From Oscillospiraceae bacterium (GTDB taxonomy: Bacteria; Bacillota; Clostridia; Oscillospirales; CAG-382), in the NCBI GenBank assembly GCA_015063785.1, contig SVTM01000001.1, positions 62,001 through 126,000 on the forward strand: a stretch of DNA of 64,000 bases. The letters run 5' to 3'. Both the position numbers and the translations under genes were made by a program. Of this stretch, positions 18,763 through 28,929 are shown piece by piece; the stretch's first letter is position 1, and the number at the start of each line of letters is the position of its first letter. The notes beneath the pieces are model-generated. The model was not told the DNA's origin, ran no database searches, and worked only from the letters and a program-made list of their open reading frames with translations.

Positions 18763-20423
18763 GCCTGTGCTTGTATTCTTGCTTTTACTCTGTCTTCACC
18801 GAGGAGATTACATATTGCGAAAAGATCTGGGGAGTTCTGACGTCCTGTGACAGCCACACGGATGACAGTTGAGACATCAGCAACAGAACCCTTGAAAGCA
18901 GAAGGATCAGCCTTGTATGCCTTCATATCGGATGTGAATCCGTGCTTTTCCGAAAGGGTCTTTACTGTTTCAAACCATTCGTTATTATCAGCTGCTGTCT
19001 TATAGATCTGCGCATATTCAGAAAGAATGGCTTTTCTGTCATCAACCGAAATGTGTGCAGGATATTCGTCTTTGTTTACTGCAAATAGTTCGTCGAAGAA
19101 ATACGAAATAAAGTCTTTTACTTCAGACCAGCAGGCAATATCTTTTCTGGGCTTTTTGCCGCCGCGTCCGATAGCAAAAATGGCGGTTGAATAAGCAGGG
19201 TCTTTTGAAACAAGAGAATAGAAATCCTTGTCATACTCCTGCGCCCACTGTGCAACTCCCTCGTAAACCTGCTCGGCGGTCATTCTTGCAACAACATTTT
19301 TAGAAATGTCATTGAATTTCGCAAGGTCAAAAAGCGCACCCGATGCGCTCATTTTGTTAGTAGAGAAGGGGAATTCACGATAGCTCTTGTCCGCATTTGC
19401 GCTTCTCCACTGTTCGTAGTTGGAGTTGAGAAGTGTCATGAGATATTCAATGACAGATTCCTTGGGATAACCTGTTGTATAGTAAAACTCAAGAGAACAC
19501 TCAGGGTCCTTGCGCTTGGACATCTTACGTTTTGTTCCGAGTTCTTCATCGAATTTAAGCACCTGAGAGGTGTGGCAATATCTGGGACGTCGGAAACCGC
19601 AGGCATTCCAGAGTTCCAGATGCCAGGGAAGTGTAGAAAGCCATTCTTCGCCGCGGATAACGTCTGTTGTGCGCATAAAATGGTCGTCAACGATATGAGC
19701 GAGGTGATATGTGGGGATTCCGTCAGATTTAAGAAGTACAAAATCCTGATCGTTTTCGGGAACTTCAAGATTGCCCTTTATCGAATCCTTAAAAGGAGTC
19801 TTCTTTGAAGGATCACCCATAGACTTGAATCTGAGGACGAACTTATCGCCGTTTTTGATTTTTTCGATAGCTTCATCAATTGGCATATCACGGTGAATGG
19901 CGTATTTGCCGTAATAACCGAAGTTATCTTTTGCCTGTTCCTGTGCTTTGTGTGCGTTTTCAAGATCTTCTTCCGAACAGAAGCAAGGGTATGCTCTGCC
20001 GTCAAGCAAAAGCTTACGGGCAACGATATGATAAAATTTTGCACGCTGGCGCTGACGATACGGACCGTACTCGCCAAAATCCGCATCAGCGGTTGCTCCT
20101 TCATCAAAAGTAAGACCAAAACCACCGAGATACTTGATTATTTTTTCTACAGCACCTTCAACTTCGCGTTTGTCATCGGTATCCTCGATTCTAAGCATGA
20201 AAACACCGTTACCAGAAGAGTGGGCAACTCTTTCGTCTGCAAGAGCGCCATAGAGGTTCCCGAGATGCATAGAGCCTGTGGGGCTGGGAGCGATTCTTGT
20301 TACCTTTGATCCTTCGGGCAGGCCTCTTTCAGGAAATTTTGCCTCGAGCGATTCGATAGTGTCGTCGTCGCTAAGATCGGGGAAAATAACGGATGATAAT
20401 TCCAAAAGCTTTGAGTTTTCCAT
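18759..20423 (-). CDS. gltX: glutamate--tRNA ligase
   Basis: TRIAPSPTGSMHLGNLYGALADERVAH; MLRIEDTDDKREVEGA; KRKMSKRKDPE. Confidence 0.9.
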   Translation of the reverse strand: MENSKLLELSSVIFPDLSDDDTIESLEAKFPERGLPEGSKVTRIAPSPTGSMHLGNLYGALADERVAHSSGNGVFMLRIEDTDDKREVEGAVEKIIKYLGGFGLTFDEGATADADFGEYGPYRQRQRAKFYHIVARKLLLDGRAYPCFCSEEDLENAHKAQEQAKDNFGYYGKYAIHRDMPIDEAIEKIKNGDKFVLRFKSMGDPSKKTPFKDSIKGNLEVPENDQDFVLLKSDGIPTYHLAHIVDDHFMRTTDVIRGEEWLSTLPWHLELWNACGFRRPRYCHTSQVLKFDEELGTKRKMSKRKDPECSLEFYYTTGYPKESVIEYLMTLLNSNYEQWRSANADKSYREFPFSTNKMSASGALFDLAKFNDISKNVVARMTAEQVYEGVAQWAQEYDKDFYSLVSKDPAYSTAIFAIGRGGKKPRKDIACWSEVKDFISYFFDELFAVNKDEYPAHISVDDRKAILSEYAQIYKTAADNNEWFETVKTLSEKHGFTSDMKAYKADPSAFKGSVADVSTVIRVAVTGRQNSPDLFAICNLLGEDRVKARIQAQA

Positions 20424-20454
20424 TTTTATATTTACCTTTCGTATAAATTCATTT

Positions 20455-21039
20455 TTAATACAGATATGCCATTTCAACCATTATCTCGTCATACTCTTCG
20501 TCGATATTTGAATAAAAAAACAAATTTGTACCCGAAAAAACGAAGCCTTGTTTGAGATAAAAATCAATAGCAGGGACGTTGCAAGATTGCGTTTCAAGTG
20601 TTATGATGCGTCGATCTTCCTTGCAGGCTATTTCTTTTGCTTTTTCAATAAGAAATCTGCCGATGCCGCAACGCCTGTATTCTTCTTTTACAAGAAGATT
20701 GGTTATCCTTAATCTGTCGTTCCATTCTTCGCGGGAAAGTTCAAGATATGCAACAGGTTCGGTTTGATCATCAACAAACACACCGTATGCTTCACAATCC
20801 TGCCACACATCGTCATATAGAGTGTCGTATGAATCATGTTCATAAACTTCGTCACGCATTTTACGATTGTAGGTGAAGGAAAAAGAGTTACGAGAAGTCA
20901 CCTTTTCAAGCTTGTAATGCTCAAAAGACTTGTAGGTGTAGTGCAATTCATGATATTTATATTCGTTTTGGGGCAGCTCCTTAATAACAAAATCCAAAAT
21001 ATCACCGTCCGGAAACATATTTTCATTATAGTATAACAC
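20455..21039 (-). CDS. GNAT family N-acetyltransferase
   Basis: LRITNLLVKEEYRRCGIGRFLIEKAKEIA...NVPAIDFYLKQGFVFSGTN. Confidence 0.85.
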   Translation of the reverse strand: MLYYNENMFPDGDILDFVIKELPQNEYKYHELHYTYKSFEHYKLEKVTSRNSFSFTYNRKMRDEVYEHDSYDTLYDDVWQDCEAYGVFVDDQTEPVAYLELSREEWNDRLRITNLLVKEEYRRCGIGRFLIEKAKEIACKEDRRIITLETQSCNVPAIDFYLKQGFVFSGTNLFFYSNIDEEYDEIMVEMAYLY

Positions 21040-21184
21040 ATTACGATAATTTTTGCAATATTTTTCAGCAAAATACTGCCATTCACTTTTAATATTTTAT
21101 AACATATAATGTACATTGGAAGCGAAAAGAAAGGCATCTGCCGACAGACGTTTTTATGTTAAATCCCGAAAGGAAGAAAGCAAT

Positions 21185-21406
21185 ATGCTATATTGCATCA
21201 TGGTTATGAGCTCGGTCACCTATGCTCTGAAAGCGCAAACTGTGCTTTCACGAGAAGGGATCGGTACAAGACTTGAAAAGCTTACCAGAAACCGCAGCCT
21301 TAAAGGATGCGGATATGGATTGCGTATCGAAAAAAGCAAACTTTCTGAAGCGGAAGCTTTGTTGAAAAGAGAAGGAATAAAAATCGTTGAAGTGATAGAA
21401 TACTGA
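21185..21406 (+). CDS. DUF3343 domain-containing protein
   Basis: 73 aa; MSSVTYALKAQTVLSREGIGTRLEKLTRNRSLKGCGYGLRI. Confidence 0.75.
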   Translation: MLYCIMVMSSVTYALKAQTVLSREGIGTRLEKLTRNRSLKGCGYGLRIEKSKLSEAEALLKREGIKIVEVIEY

Positions 21407-21424
21407 TACTGATCGGGGTTTGCT

Positions 21425-22558
21425 ATGGAAAAGATCATATATTTTGACCACGCTGCTACAAGCTGGCCCAAACCTCAAAGCGTTTTTAATTCAATATCAT
21501 ACGCTTTGCGAGAAAGAGGGGGAAATCCCGGACGCAGCGGACACAAGCTGTCAGTAAACGCAGCACGAGCAATATACGAATGCAGGGAAGCAGTTTGCAG
21601 ACTTTTTTCGTTCGACTCACCTGAAAGAGTTATATTTACTCAAAATACAACCTACGCACTCAACATGGCAGTCAAAGGTCTGTGCCGCAGGGGAGATCAT
21701 GTTCTGATATCGAATTTCGAGCACAATTCTGTGCTTCGTCCGCTTTATTCGCTTTTAGCTTATGGTGTTGAATACAGCATGTTTGAAGCATCAGACGAAA
21801 ACGAAGAAGAAACTATTTTTTGTTTTAAAAGAGCGATCAAAAGCAATACAAAAGTTGCTGTGGTCACCGCGGCATCAAATGTATGTGGCAAAATCATGCC
21901 TATCGAAAAAATAGCAATGATTTGCAAAACAAACAATATAAAGTTAATTATAGACGGTGCACAGGCTGGTGGGGTATACCCATTTGATTTTAATCGCACC
22001 GGTGCAGACGTTATATGTCTTGCCGGTCATAAAGGTTTATATGGACCACAGGGAACGGGAATTATGATCTGTTCGCACAGCTGCGAACCCGAAAGTATTA
22101 TCGAGGGCGGAAACGGTATGATGTCCGAAGACAGAACCATGGGTAATTTTCTTCCCGAAAAGCTTGAAGCAGGAACTCTGAACACTCCCGGCATCTGCGG
22201 ATTGCGAGCAGGAATTGAATATGTGATCTCGCAAACTCCTGAAAGAATATTCGGAACAACTCTTTTGCTCACAGACTATGCAACCGAGGGTCTGTCTGTA
22301 ATTGATGGTGTCAGGTTGTATGGAACCTATAGCGTAAAAGCTCCTATTATTCTGTTTAATAAAATAGGGTATTCGCCCTCAGAGCTTGCAACCTATCTTT
22401 CAGAACGGGGTATATGCGTCCGTTCAGGTTTGCACTGCGCGCCAACAGCACACGCCGCACTTGGAAGTGCACCCGAGGGAGCAGTTCGAATATCATTTGG
22501 TCACAACAACACTAAAAATGAGATAGATAGATTTCTTTCAGCTGTAAATAGAGCTTAA
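21425..22558 (+). CDS. aminotransferase class V, cysteine desulfurase family (TIGR01977-like)
   Basis: YFDHAATSWPKPQSV; LAGHKGLYGPQGTG; GLHCAPTAHAALGSAPEGAVRISFGHNNT. Confidence 0.85.
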   Translation: MEKIIYFDHAATSWPKPQSVFNSISYALRERGGNPGRSGHKLSVNAARAIYECREAVCRLFSFDSPERVIFTQNTTYALNMAVKGLCRRGDHVLISNFEHNSVLRPLYSLLAYGVEYSMFEASDENEEETIFCFKRAIKSNTKVAVVTAASNVCGKIMPIEKIAMICKTNNIKLIIDGAQAGGVYPFDFNRTGADVICLAGHKGLYGPQGTGIMICSHSCEPESIIEGGNGMMSEDRTMGNFLPEKLEAGTLNTPGICGLRAGIEYVISQTPERIFGTTLLLTDYATEGLSVIDGVRLYGTYSVKAPIILFNKIGYSPSELATYLSERGICVRSGLHCAPTAHAALGSAPEGAVRISFGHNNTKNEIDRFLSAVNRA

Positions 22559-22597
22559 AAAACCCGAGAAAACAAGTGTGTTTTCTCGGGTTTTTTT
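22557..22597. terminator. bidirectional terminator
   Basis: AAAAACCCGAGAAAAC-aagt-GTTTTCTCGGGTTTTT. Confidence 0.8.
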
Positions 22598-23462
22598 AGT
22601 TGTCAAGCAAATAATGGGGGAGATGAAGGGTGCCGTCAAAAACTATGTTTGACGGTGCTGTGATATACAGGCTATTGTTTTCTGCTCTCCATTCAACTTG
22701 CGTTACGCCACCAATTTGCTCTACGTCAACTTTGCGATCGCATCTATCGGTGAGTACTCCACCAACTATGCAGGTGGCACATCCTGTGGCACAGGCAAGA
22801 GTTTCGCCGGTTCCTCTTTCCCATGTGCGAAGCCTCAGATGACTTCTGTCACGAACTTCACAGAATTCTGCGTTTATTCTGTTGGGGAAGAGCTGATTAT
22901 TTTCCATAAGTGGACCGTATTTTTCAAGATCGAGATCGTCGAGATCACTTACAAAGCTAACACAATGGGGATTTCCCAAAGAAATAGCAGTTGTGTCAAA
23001 CTTTCTGCCGTCAAGTATCACCGTTTTATCAATAAAACATTCAGATTTTGTGATGGCCGGAACTTTATCAGCTTCAATAATAGGTGCGCCGATGTTCGCA
23101 GTAATATTGGATACATGGCCTCCCGAAAGGGTAAGGTATATCTTTTTGAGTCCACCAAGAGTTTCAACAGTGATCTCGGTTTTATCAGTAAACCCCTTTT
23201 CAAAAACAAGCATACCAACACTACGAAGGGCGTTTCCGCACATCTCGGCCTCGGTTCCGTCTGGATTGAAAACTCGCATTCTGAAATCTGCAACATCAGA
23301 TGGACAAACAAGTATCATTCCATCAGAACAAACACCAAAATGTTTTTTGGATACAAATTTCGCAAGCTCATTAAGATTTGAAAGCTCCTGCGTTAAAGTA
23401 TCAATATAAACGTAATCATTGCCGTAGGCTTGCATTTTTGTAAAAGTAATTGCTCTGTTCAT
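22596..23462 (-). CDS. dapF: diaminopimelate epimerase
   Basis: ITFTKMQAYGNDYVYID; FNPDGTEAEMCGNALR; RTWERGTGETLACATGCAT. Confidence 0.93.
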   Translation of the reverse strand: MNRAITFTKMQAYGNDYVYIDTLTQELSNLNELAKFVSKKHFGVCSDGMILVCPSDVADFRMRVFNPDGTEAEMCGNALRSVGMLVFEKGFTDKTEITVETLGGLKKIYLTLSGGHVSNITANIGAPIIEADKVPAITKSECFIDKTVILDGRKFDTTAISLGNPHCVSFVSDLDDLDLEKYGPLMENNQLFPNRINAEFCEVRDRSHLRLRTWERGTGETLACATGCATCIVGGVLTDRCDRKVDVEQIGGVTQVEWRAENNSLYITAPSNIVFDGTLHLPHYLLDN

Positions 23463-23466
23463 CAAG

Positions 23467-24630
23467 TTATTCTCCAAGAACAGAAGCAAGATCCGCGATT
23501 ATGTCTTCTTTATCCTCAATACCGACAGAAAGACGGAGAAGTTTGTCTGTGATACCAATGGAATCACGAACTTCTTTGGGAATAGAAGCATGGGTTTGAG
23601 TGAGGGGATAGGTAATAAGCGTCTGCACACCGCCCAACGATTCGGCAAACATGATCATCTGATAGTCACAAAGAGCGTGTCTTACGATCGATGGGTCTTT
23701 AAGAGTAAAAGAGATCATTCCGCCGTAGCCTGTGCACTGCTTGTCAACGATAGCCTTTGCCGGATGAGAATCGAGGCCGACAAAGAAAACTTCGTCGACT
23801 GCCTTGCACTTAGAAAGCCACTGTGCAACAGCAATGGCGTTTTCTTCATGCTTTTTCATGCGGAGCGTAAGAGTCTTGATACCACGGAGAACAAGCCAGG
23901 AATCAAAGGGTGCAAGGGCTGCGCCTTCCGTATTTCTGTTATATGCAACACCGTTGTAAACTTCCTCATCCGAAGTGATAAGGAAACCTGCCATGGTGTC
24001 GTTGTGACCTGCAAGATACTTTGTACCGCTGTGGATAACAACATCTGCCCCAAGAGAAAGGGGTTTTTGGAAAACAGGGGTCATAAAAGTATTGTCAACA
24101 ATAAACTTCGCACCGCTCTTTTTGGCAATATCTGCAATTACACGAATATCACAAACCTTCATCATGGGGTTTGTGGGTGTTTCAACATAAAGGAACTTTG
24201 TGTTGGGCTTTATAGCTGCCTCAACCTTTTCGGGGCAGGAAAAGTCAACAACCGAAAATTTAACGCCGTATCTTGGGAATACATCTCTTGAAAGGCGGTA
24301 TGTTCCACCGTAAACGTCATCGCCGATAACAACGTGATCACCTGCAGAAAGTGTAGAGAAAAGTGCTGTTTCTGCAGCAAGACCGCTGGAGAATGCAAAG
24401 CCGTATTTTCCGCCCTCAAGAAGAGCCACTGTCTTTTCGAGCTCGTCTCTTGTGGGGTTTGCACAACGAGAATATGAAAAGTCGATATCGCCGCCAAAAT
24501 TTTTATTGATGTATGTAGATGTCTGATAAATAGGGAAGCTGACCGCGTTAGCATGAGTGTCGTGTCCCATGTTGCCGTGAACTGCGAGGGAATCGGGTCT
24601 GAGATTTGCGGGAGTCAATTTCTTTGTCAT
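23467..24630 (-). CDS. Cys/Met metabolism PLP enzyme, cystathionine gamma-synthase/lyase type
   Basis: SFPIYQTSTY, YSRCANPTRDELEKTVALLEGG, VIHSGTKYLAGHNDTMAG. Confidence 0.9.
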   Translation of the reverse strand: MTKKLTPANLRPDSLAVHGNMGHDTHANAVSFPIYQTSTYINKNFGGDIDFSYSRCANPTRDELEKTVALLEGGKYGFAFSSGLAAETALFSTLSAGDHVVIGDDVYGGTYRLSRDVFPRYGVKFSVVDFSCPEKVEAAIKPNTKFLYVETPTNPMMKVCDIRVIADIAKKSGAKFIVDNTFMTPVFQKPLSLGADVVIHSGTKYLAGHNDTMAGFLITSDEEVYNGVAYNRNTEGAALAPFDSWLVLRGIKTLTLRMKKHEENAIAVAQWLSKCKAVDEVFFVGLDSHPAKAIVDKQCTGYGGMISFTLKDPSIVRHALCDYQMIMFAESLGGVQTLITYPLTQTHASIPKEVRDSIGITDKLLRLSVGIEDKEDIIADLASVLGE

Positions 24631-24776
24631 ATCAATTATCCTCCGATATATTATTTATAATCTGTCAAACTAACCTTACAATAATATTTTATATAAAAGT
24701 TTTTGCAATGTACAGTGCAAATAATACTGTATGTATTGCAAAAAATGCACATCAAAAAGACGTGCATTTCAGACAG

Positions 24777-27215
24777 TTATTCTTTTGAAAGTTTGGCGTA
24801 AGTGCCCATTAGTTTTTTCGTTCCGAATTCATCAAAAGCAATCTCATACATAACATCCGCCCCCATCGGCTTTGCGGAAATAACAAGCCCAGCACCGAAT
24901 TTTGCGTGCGTCACTCTGTCTCCGCTCTTGAACTGTTCCAAAGAAGGTGCGGTTTTTTGTGTAGACTGCATAACGCCTACTGTGCGTGGCTTTTGACCAA
25001 ACACCGATCTGACATTTTGCTGTGCGCCCGAACCTGCGCGGAAACCGCTGTTCTGTGCAAAAGAATGAGAATAAAAACCCTGGGGTGTAGCTTCGTAAAA
25101 ATTCTGCACATCACAAAGCTCCCCGGGTATTTCGTCAATAAATCTTGATCTTTGATTGCACACAGTTCTACCGAAATACAGTCTGTTCTGACAATATGTT
25201 ATAATAAGTTCTTTCTTAGCGCGTGTCACAGCAACGTATGCAAGTCTTCGTTCTTCTTCGAGTTCTGCCTGCTCAAAAGTCGATTGTGCACCCGGGAAAA
25301 TGGTTTCTTCCATACCGGGAAGGAACACAACAGGGAATTCAAGGCCTTTTGCACTGTGTATAGTCATCAAAACAACTGCGGGGGAGTCTGGATCATAATT
25401 ATCGACGTCCGAAATAAGAGCAACTTCTTCAAGAAAGCCTGACAACAAAGCTTGTTCGTTAGACGCTTCATACTGCACGGCGTTTGAAACAAGTTCTTTC
25501 AGGTTATCAATTCTGTCTGCTTCTTCCTGACCGCCGTCAATAAGCATTTGCATATATCCGCTTTTTTCTATTACCTTTTCAAAAAGAACAGGCAAAGTCT
25601 CGTTGTCAACTGTTTTTCTGAAATCGCTGATAAGATCGCAAAAAGAAACGAGTTTTATGGCGCTGCGCGAAAGGGAAGGATAACTCTGTGCAGTTGCCAT
25701 AATATCAAGCATTGTACGTCCGTTTTCAATGGCAAGACGCTCAATTTCGTCAACCGTTGCATCGCCAATACCCCTTTTTGGAACATTGATTATTCGTTTG
25801 AGGCGAAGATTGTCCGACGGATTGTTAATTACACAGAGATAAGACATGATGTCCTTGATCTCCTTGCGATCGTAAAAGCGAGTACCGCCTAAGATTCTAT
25901 AGGGGATGCCGCTTTTTGCAAAAGCTTTTTCAAGATTATTGGAAAGGGCGTTTACTCGGTAAAGAACGGCAAAATCAGAATACTTATATCCCTTTTCCAA
26001 TGCCATTTTTGATATCTTATCCGTTATGTACGATCCTTCAAAGTTATTGTCACCACATTCTTTGAGAATGATCTTTTCTCCATCGTCATTACCCGTCCAT
26101 AGTTCTTTGCCTTTTCTGCCTTCATTGTTTTTGATAATAGCGTTCGCGGCGGCAATGATGTTCGAGGTAGAACGATAATTTTGCTCGAGTTTAATTACCT
26201 TAACGTCATCAAAGCTTCTGTCGAAATTAAGAATGTTTTCAATAGTTGCTCCTCTGAACTTGTAAATACTCTGATCGTCATCTCCAACGACCATTAGATT
26301 GTTGTGGGACCCGCAAAGCAGCTTAACAAGATTGAACTGGGATATGTTGGTATCCTGATACTCATCTACAAGAATATACCTGAAGCGTCTTTGATATTCA
26401 CTTCGGATATCTTCATTTTCTGCAAGAAGTTTAACTGTAAAGAAAATAATATCGTCAAAATCCAGGGCATTTGCCGCAGCTTTTCGCTGTTCATACATTT
26501 CAAAAAGCTGGGCAATTATGCCTTTTCTAAAGTCAGCACCTGCATTTGTAGCGTAGGCTGAATATCCCTCGAGCTTGTCTTTCGATCGGCTGATCTCTCC
26601 GAGGATCGAACGGGGCTGAAAGGTTTTTTCATCAAGATTTTTTTCTTTGATACACGCTGTTATAAGTCGTTTTTGATCATCTGTGTCATAGATAGTAAAA
26701 CTTTTGTCATATCCGAGCCTGTCAATATAACGGCGCAATATTCGCACGCAGATTGAATGGAAAGTACCTGCCCAGATGTCCTGCGCAGCATCTCCAAGGA
26801 TCTTCTGAAGGCGCTCTTTCATTTCGTTTGCCGCTTTGTTTGTAAAGGTAATCGAAAGTATTTGCCAGGGAGTTGCAGGATCAACAGCAAAGCAATTCAT
26901 AGCTTCTTCAAGGTCTTCTTTGGTTGCAAGAGGGCTTTCGGCGATATACCTAAGGACAGCAAGGTTCTCGTCAGTGAGCACATCGTCGGGTATGTATTCG
27001 GAAAAATATGCGTTGCCGTACTTTATAATAAAAGCGATCCTCTGAACGAGTACTGTGGTCTTTCCACTGCCTGCTCCCGCAAGAATGAGAAGGGGGTTTT
27101 CTGTAGTAAACACAGCTTCTCTCTGTTTATCGTTAAGAAAAGAATAAGCTTTATTAAATATTTCTTCTCTATATTTTTTGTATTCTGCAATTCTTTGTGT
27201 CATATCGTTCTCCAT
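24777..27215 (-). CDS. pcrA: ATP-dependent DNA helicase PcrA/UvrD
   Basis: LNDKQREAVFTTENPLLILAGAGSGKTTVLVQRIAFII; DEYQDTN; VVGDDDQSIYKFRGA; TIHSAKGLEFPVVFLPGMEE. Confidence 0.95.
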   Translation of the reverse strand: MENDMTQRIAEYKKYREEIFNKAYSFLNDKQREAVFTTENPLLILAGAGSGKTTVLVQRIAFIIKYGNAYFSEYIPDDVLTDENLAVLRYIAESPLATKEDLEEAMNCFAVDPATPWQILSITFTNKAANEMKERLQKILGDAAQDIWAGTFHSICVRILRRYIDRLGYDKSFTIYDTDDQKRLITACIKEKNLDEKTFQPRSILGEISRSKDKLEGYSAYATNAGADFRKGIIAQLFEMYEQRKAAANALDFDDIIFFTVKLLAENEDIRSEYQRRFRYILVDEYQDTNISQFNLVKLLCGSHNNLMVVGDDDQSIYKFRGATIENILNFDRSFDDVKVIKLEQNYRSTSNIIAAANAIIKNNEGRKGKELWTGNDDGEKIILKECGDNNFEGSYITDKISKMALEKGYKYSDFAVLYRVNALSNNLEKAFAKSGIPYRILGGTRFYDRKEIKDIMSYLCVINNPSDNLRLKRIINVPKRGIGDATVDEIERLAIENGRTMLDIMATAQSYPSLSRSAIKLVSFCDLISDFRKTVDNETLPVLFEKVIEKSGYMQMLIDGGQEEADRIDNLKELVSNAVQYEASNEQALLSGFLEEVALISDVDNYDPDSPAVVLMTIHSAKGLEFPVVFLPGMEETIFPGAQSTFEQAELEEERRLAYVAVTRAKKELIITYCQNRLYFGRTVCNQRSRFIDEIPGELCDVQNFYEATPQGFYSHSFAQNSGFRAGSGAQQNVRSVFGQKPRTVGVMQSTQKTAPSLEQFKSGDRVTHAKFGAGLVISAKPMGADVMYEIAFDEFGTKKLMGTYAKLSKE

Positions 27216-27285
27216 GGTATTTTTTCTTTTGTCAGTATACCACAAAACGAGAACTTTTTCAACTGCCAAGAGAAAAAACGTCAAT

Positions 27286-28125
27286 TTATTTGTCAACAAA
27301 TTCGTAACCTATGACAAAATAATCTTCGTTGAAGACAACAACAAGATCCGACGATCCTCCCGAAAAATTACTGCGGTAAAAGCTTGGATTCATGTCTTTG
27401 TATATCCACCGATATTTATGATATGTATCTGGCGACCCCAATTTTGTTACAACTCTGGCTGCGTTGTCGCCAAGGGTGACAACGGGGTTTATGTCGTCAT
27501 CTCTGAATCCAACCGTAACGGGAAAATAATCAAAACTGTCCTTATGATACCCGACAACCACATCGTTTTCAACAATAATGTAAGAATTTCCATAAAAATA
27601 CTGATCTTCGCTGCCGGGAGTGGGGAGGCCCAAAATTTCAATTGCGTCCTCGTAGCTTGTGCCGATGGTGACGTATCCTTCAAAATCACCGTAGATGTAA
27701 TTTCCATCGGAAGAAATATGCTTGTCCCCGAATACAGCATTGATGATTTTCTGACCGCTCGATGAATTGACAAAGAACCCTGCAATAATGGCCAAAACAA
27801 TAATTATGGTGACCGTCAAAACACACGCGTATATTGTTTTTTCAATTTTCGTATTGATTCGCCTGGCATTTTCGTATTTAGGATCGACGATTACTATCTT
27901 TCCACGACGATTTTTTACCGCTGGATAAACGCTATTCTCATTTCGTCCTATTTTCATTGTCTCTGCATATGCCATCTTTTCAACGTCTGTGGCGTTTTCA
28001 AGCTTTACAAATTCATGCACAGGCGGAGCGGCAGATTCTATGCCGACATTTTTCTTGCTGCTGCGTTTTCTGTAATGAACTCGCATTTTGTCATTGTCAG
28101 TTATTTTAAGATCATCTTTGTGCAT
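27286..28125 (-). CDS. hypothetical membrane protein with tandem SmpA/BamE-like repeats
   Basis: One TM segment, then VTIGTSYEDAIEILGLPTPG and VTLGDNAARVVTKLGSPDTYHKYRWIY. Confidence 0.55.
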   Translation of the reverse strand: MHKDDLKITDNDKMRVHYRKRSSKKNVGIESAAPPVHEFVKLENATDVEKMAYAETMKIGRNENSVYPAVKNRRGKIVIVDPKYENARRINTKIEKTIYACVLTVTIIIVLAIIAGFFVNSSSGQKIINAVFGDKHISSDGNYIYGDFEGYVTIGTSYEDAIEILGLPTPGSEDQYFYGNSYIIVENDVVVGYHKDSFDYFPVTVGFRDDDINPVVTLGDNAARVVTKLGSPDTYHKYRWIYKDMNPSFYRSNFSGGSSDLVVVFNEDYFVIGYEFVDK

Positions 28126-28633
28126 AGGGTGTATCTTTCGAAATGGATATATGTCCGCTTTCGTAGTCCTTTCCTTCTTGTGTAAAGTAAACGCGATCTA
28201 TATCGTGAAACACAGAAAGCATTGTATCGCTGATGCTATCGAGAATGCAGCTTTCCTCGTATGCTCCCGTTCCATTCAACGGAGCTGTGACAGACGAAAA
28301 ATCTATTATCATATCTTTGCCGGATACATTGATAGAATTTACGCCTATCCTTATCTGCATAAGTTCCGAAAGCTTTGATATAAAGAATATCGGATCAGGC
28401 GCGTTATCAAAGCTTACAATATCTGAATATTCAATAATTTTGTCTTCAATAACATCATAATACCTTATTGTGTAGTCAACCTCAACCGGCATAACACGAT
28501 CTGTCGTTTGACTGTCCGTTAAAACATCAACATCGCCGGAGACAATATCTGATTTCGTTGTTTTTTCACATGACGTCAAAAGAAAAACAGCAAGTAACAT
28601 TACAAAAGCAATTACAGTACAAACTTTCTTCAT
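28112..28633 (-). CDS. putative lipoprotein with GerMN-like domain
   Basis: Signal peptide with lipobox LLTSC; sequence after it resembles a GerMN/spore-associated domain (weak). Confidence 0.5.
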   Translation of the reverse strand: MKKVCTVIAFVMLLAVFLLTSCEKTTKSDIVSGDVDVLTDSQTTDRVMPVEVDYTIRYYDVIEDKIIEYSDIVSFDNAPDPIFFISKLSELMQIRIGVNSINVSGKDMIIDFSSVTAPLNGTGAYEESCILDSISDTMLSVFHDIDRVYFTQEGKDYESGHISISKDTPYAQR

Positions 28634-28929
28634 AAAATTACCTCCGTCGGTATTAAACAATAATATTATAATGCAAAAAAACAGAAAGTTCAACACAGTT
28701 TTAAGATCAGGAATGATAATATGTGTATAAACTTGCAACAATTTGTAAGAAATAATAATTATCGGCTGTTTTTAACAAAAATTTTATCTTTGTTAACGTA
28801 TTTTGTCATATTGAATGATATAATAATCAAGCATTTAAGAAGAAATACGTTTTTAACTCAGCGGTCTTGTTGCATTTGCAACATCCGCTGTGTTTAGTCT
28901 ATTGCAAGTTAACAGAAGAGTGGTATTTT

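Noticed and set aside
22698-23381. 227-aa ORF antisense to dapF
   Set aside because: Opposite a well supported DapF; no recognisable motif
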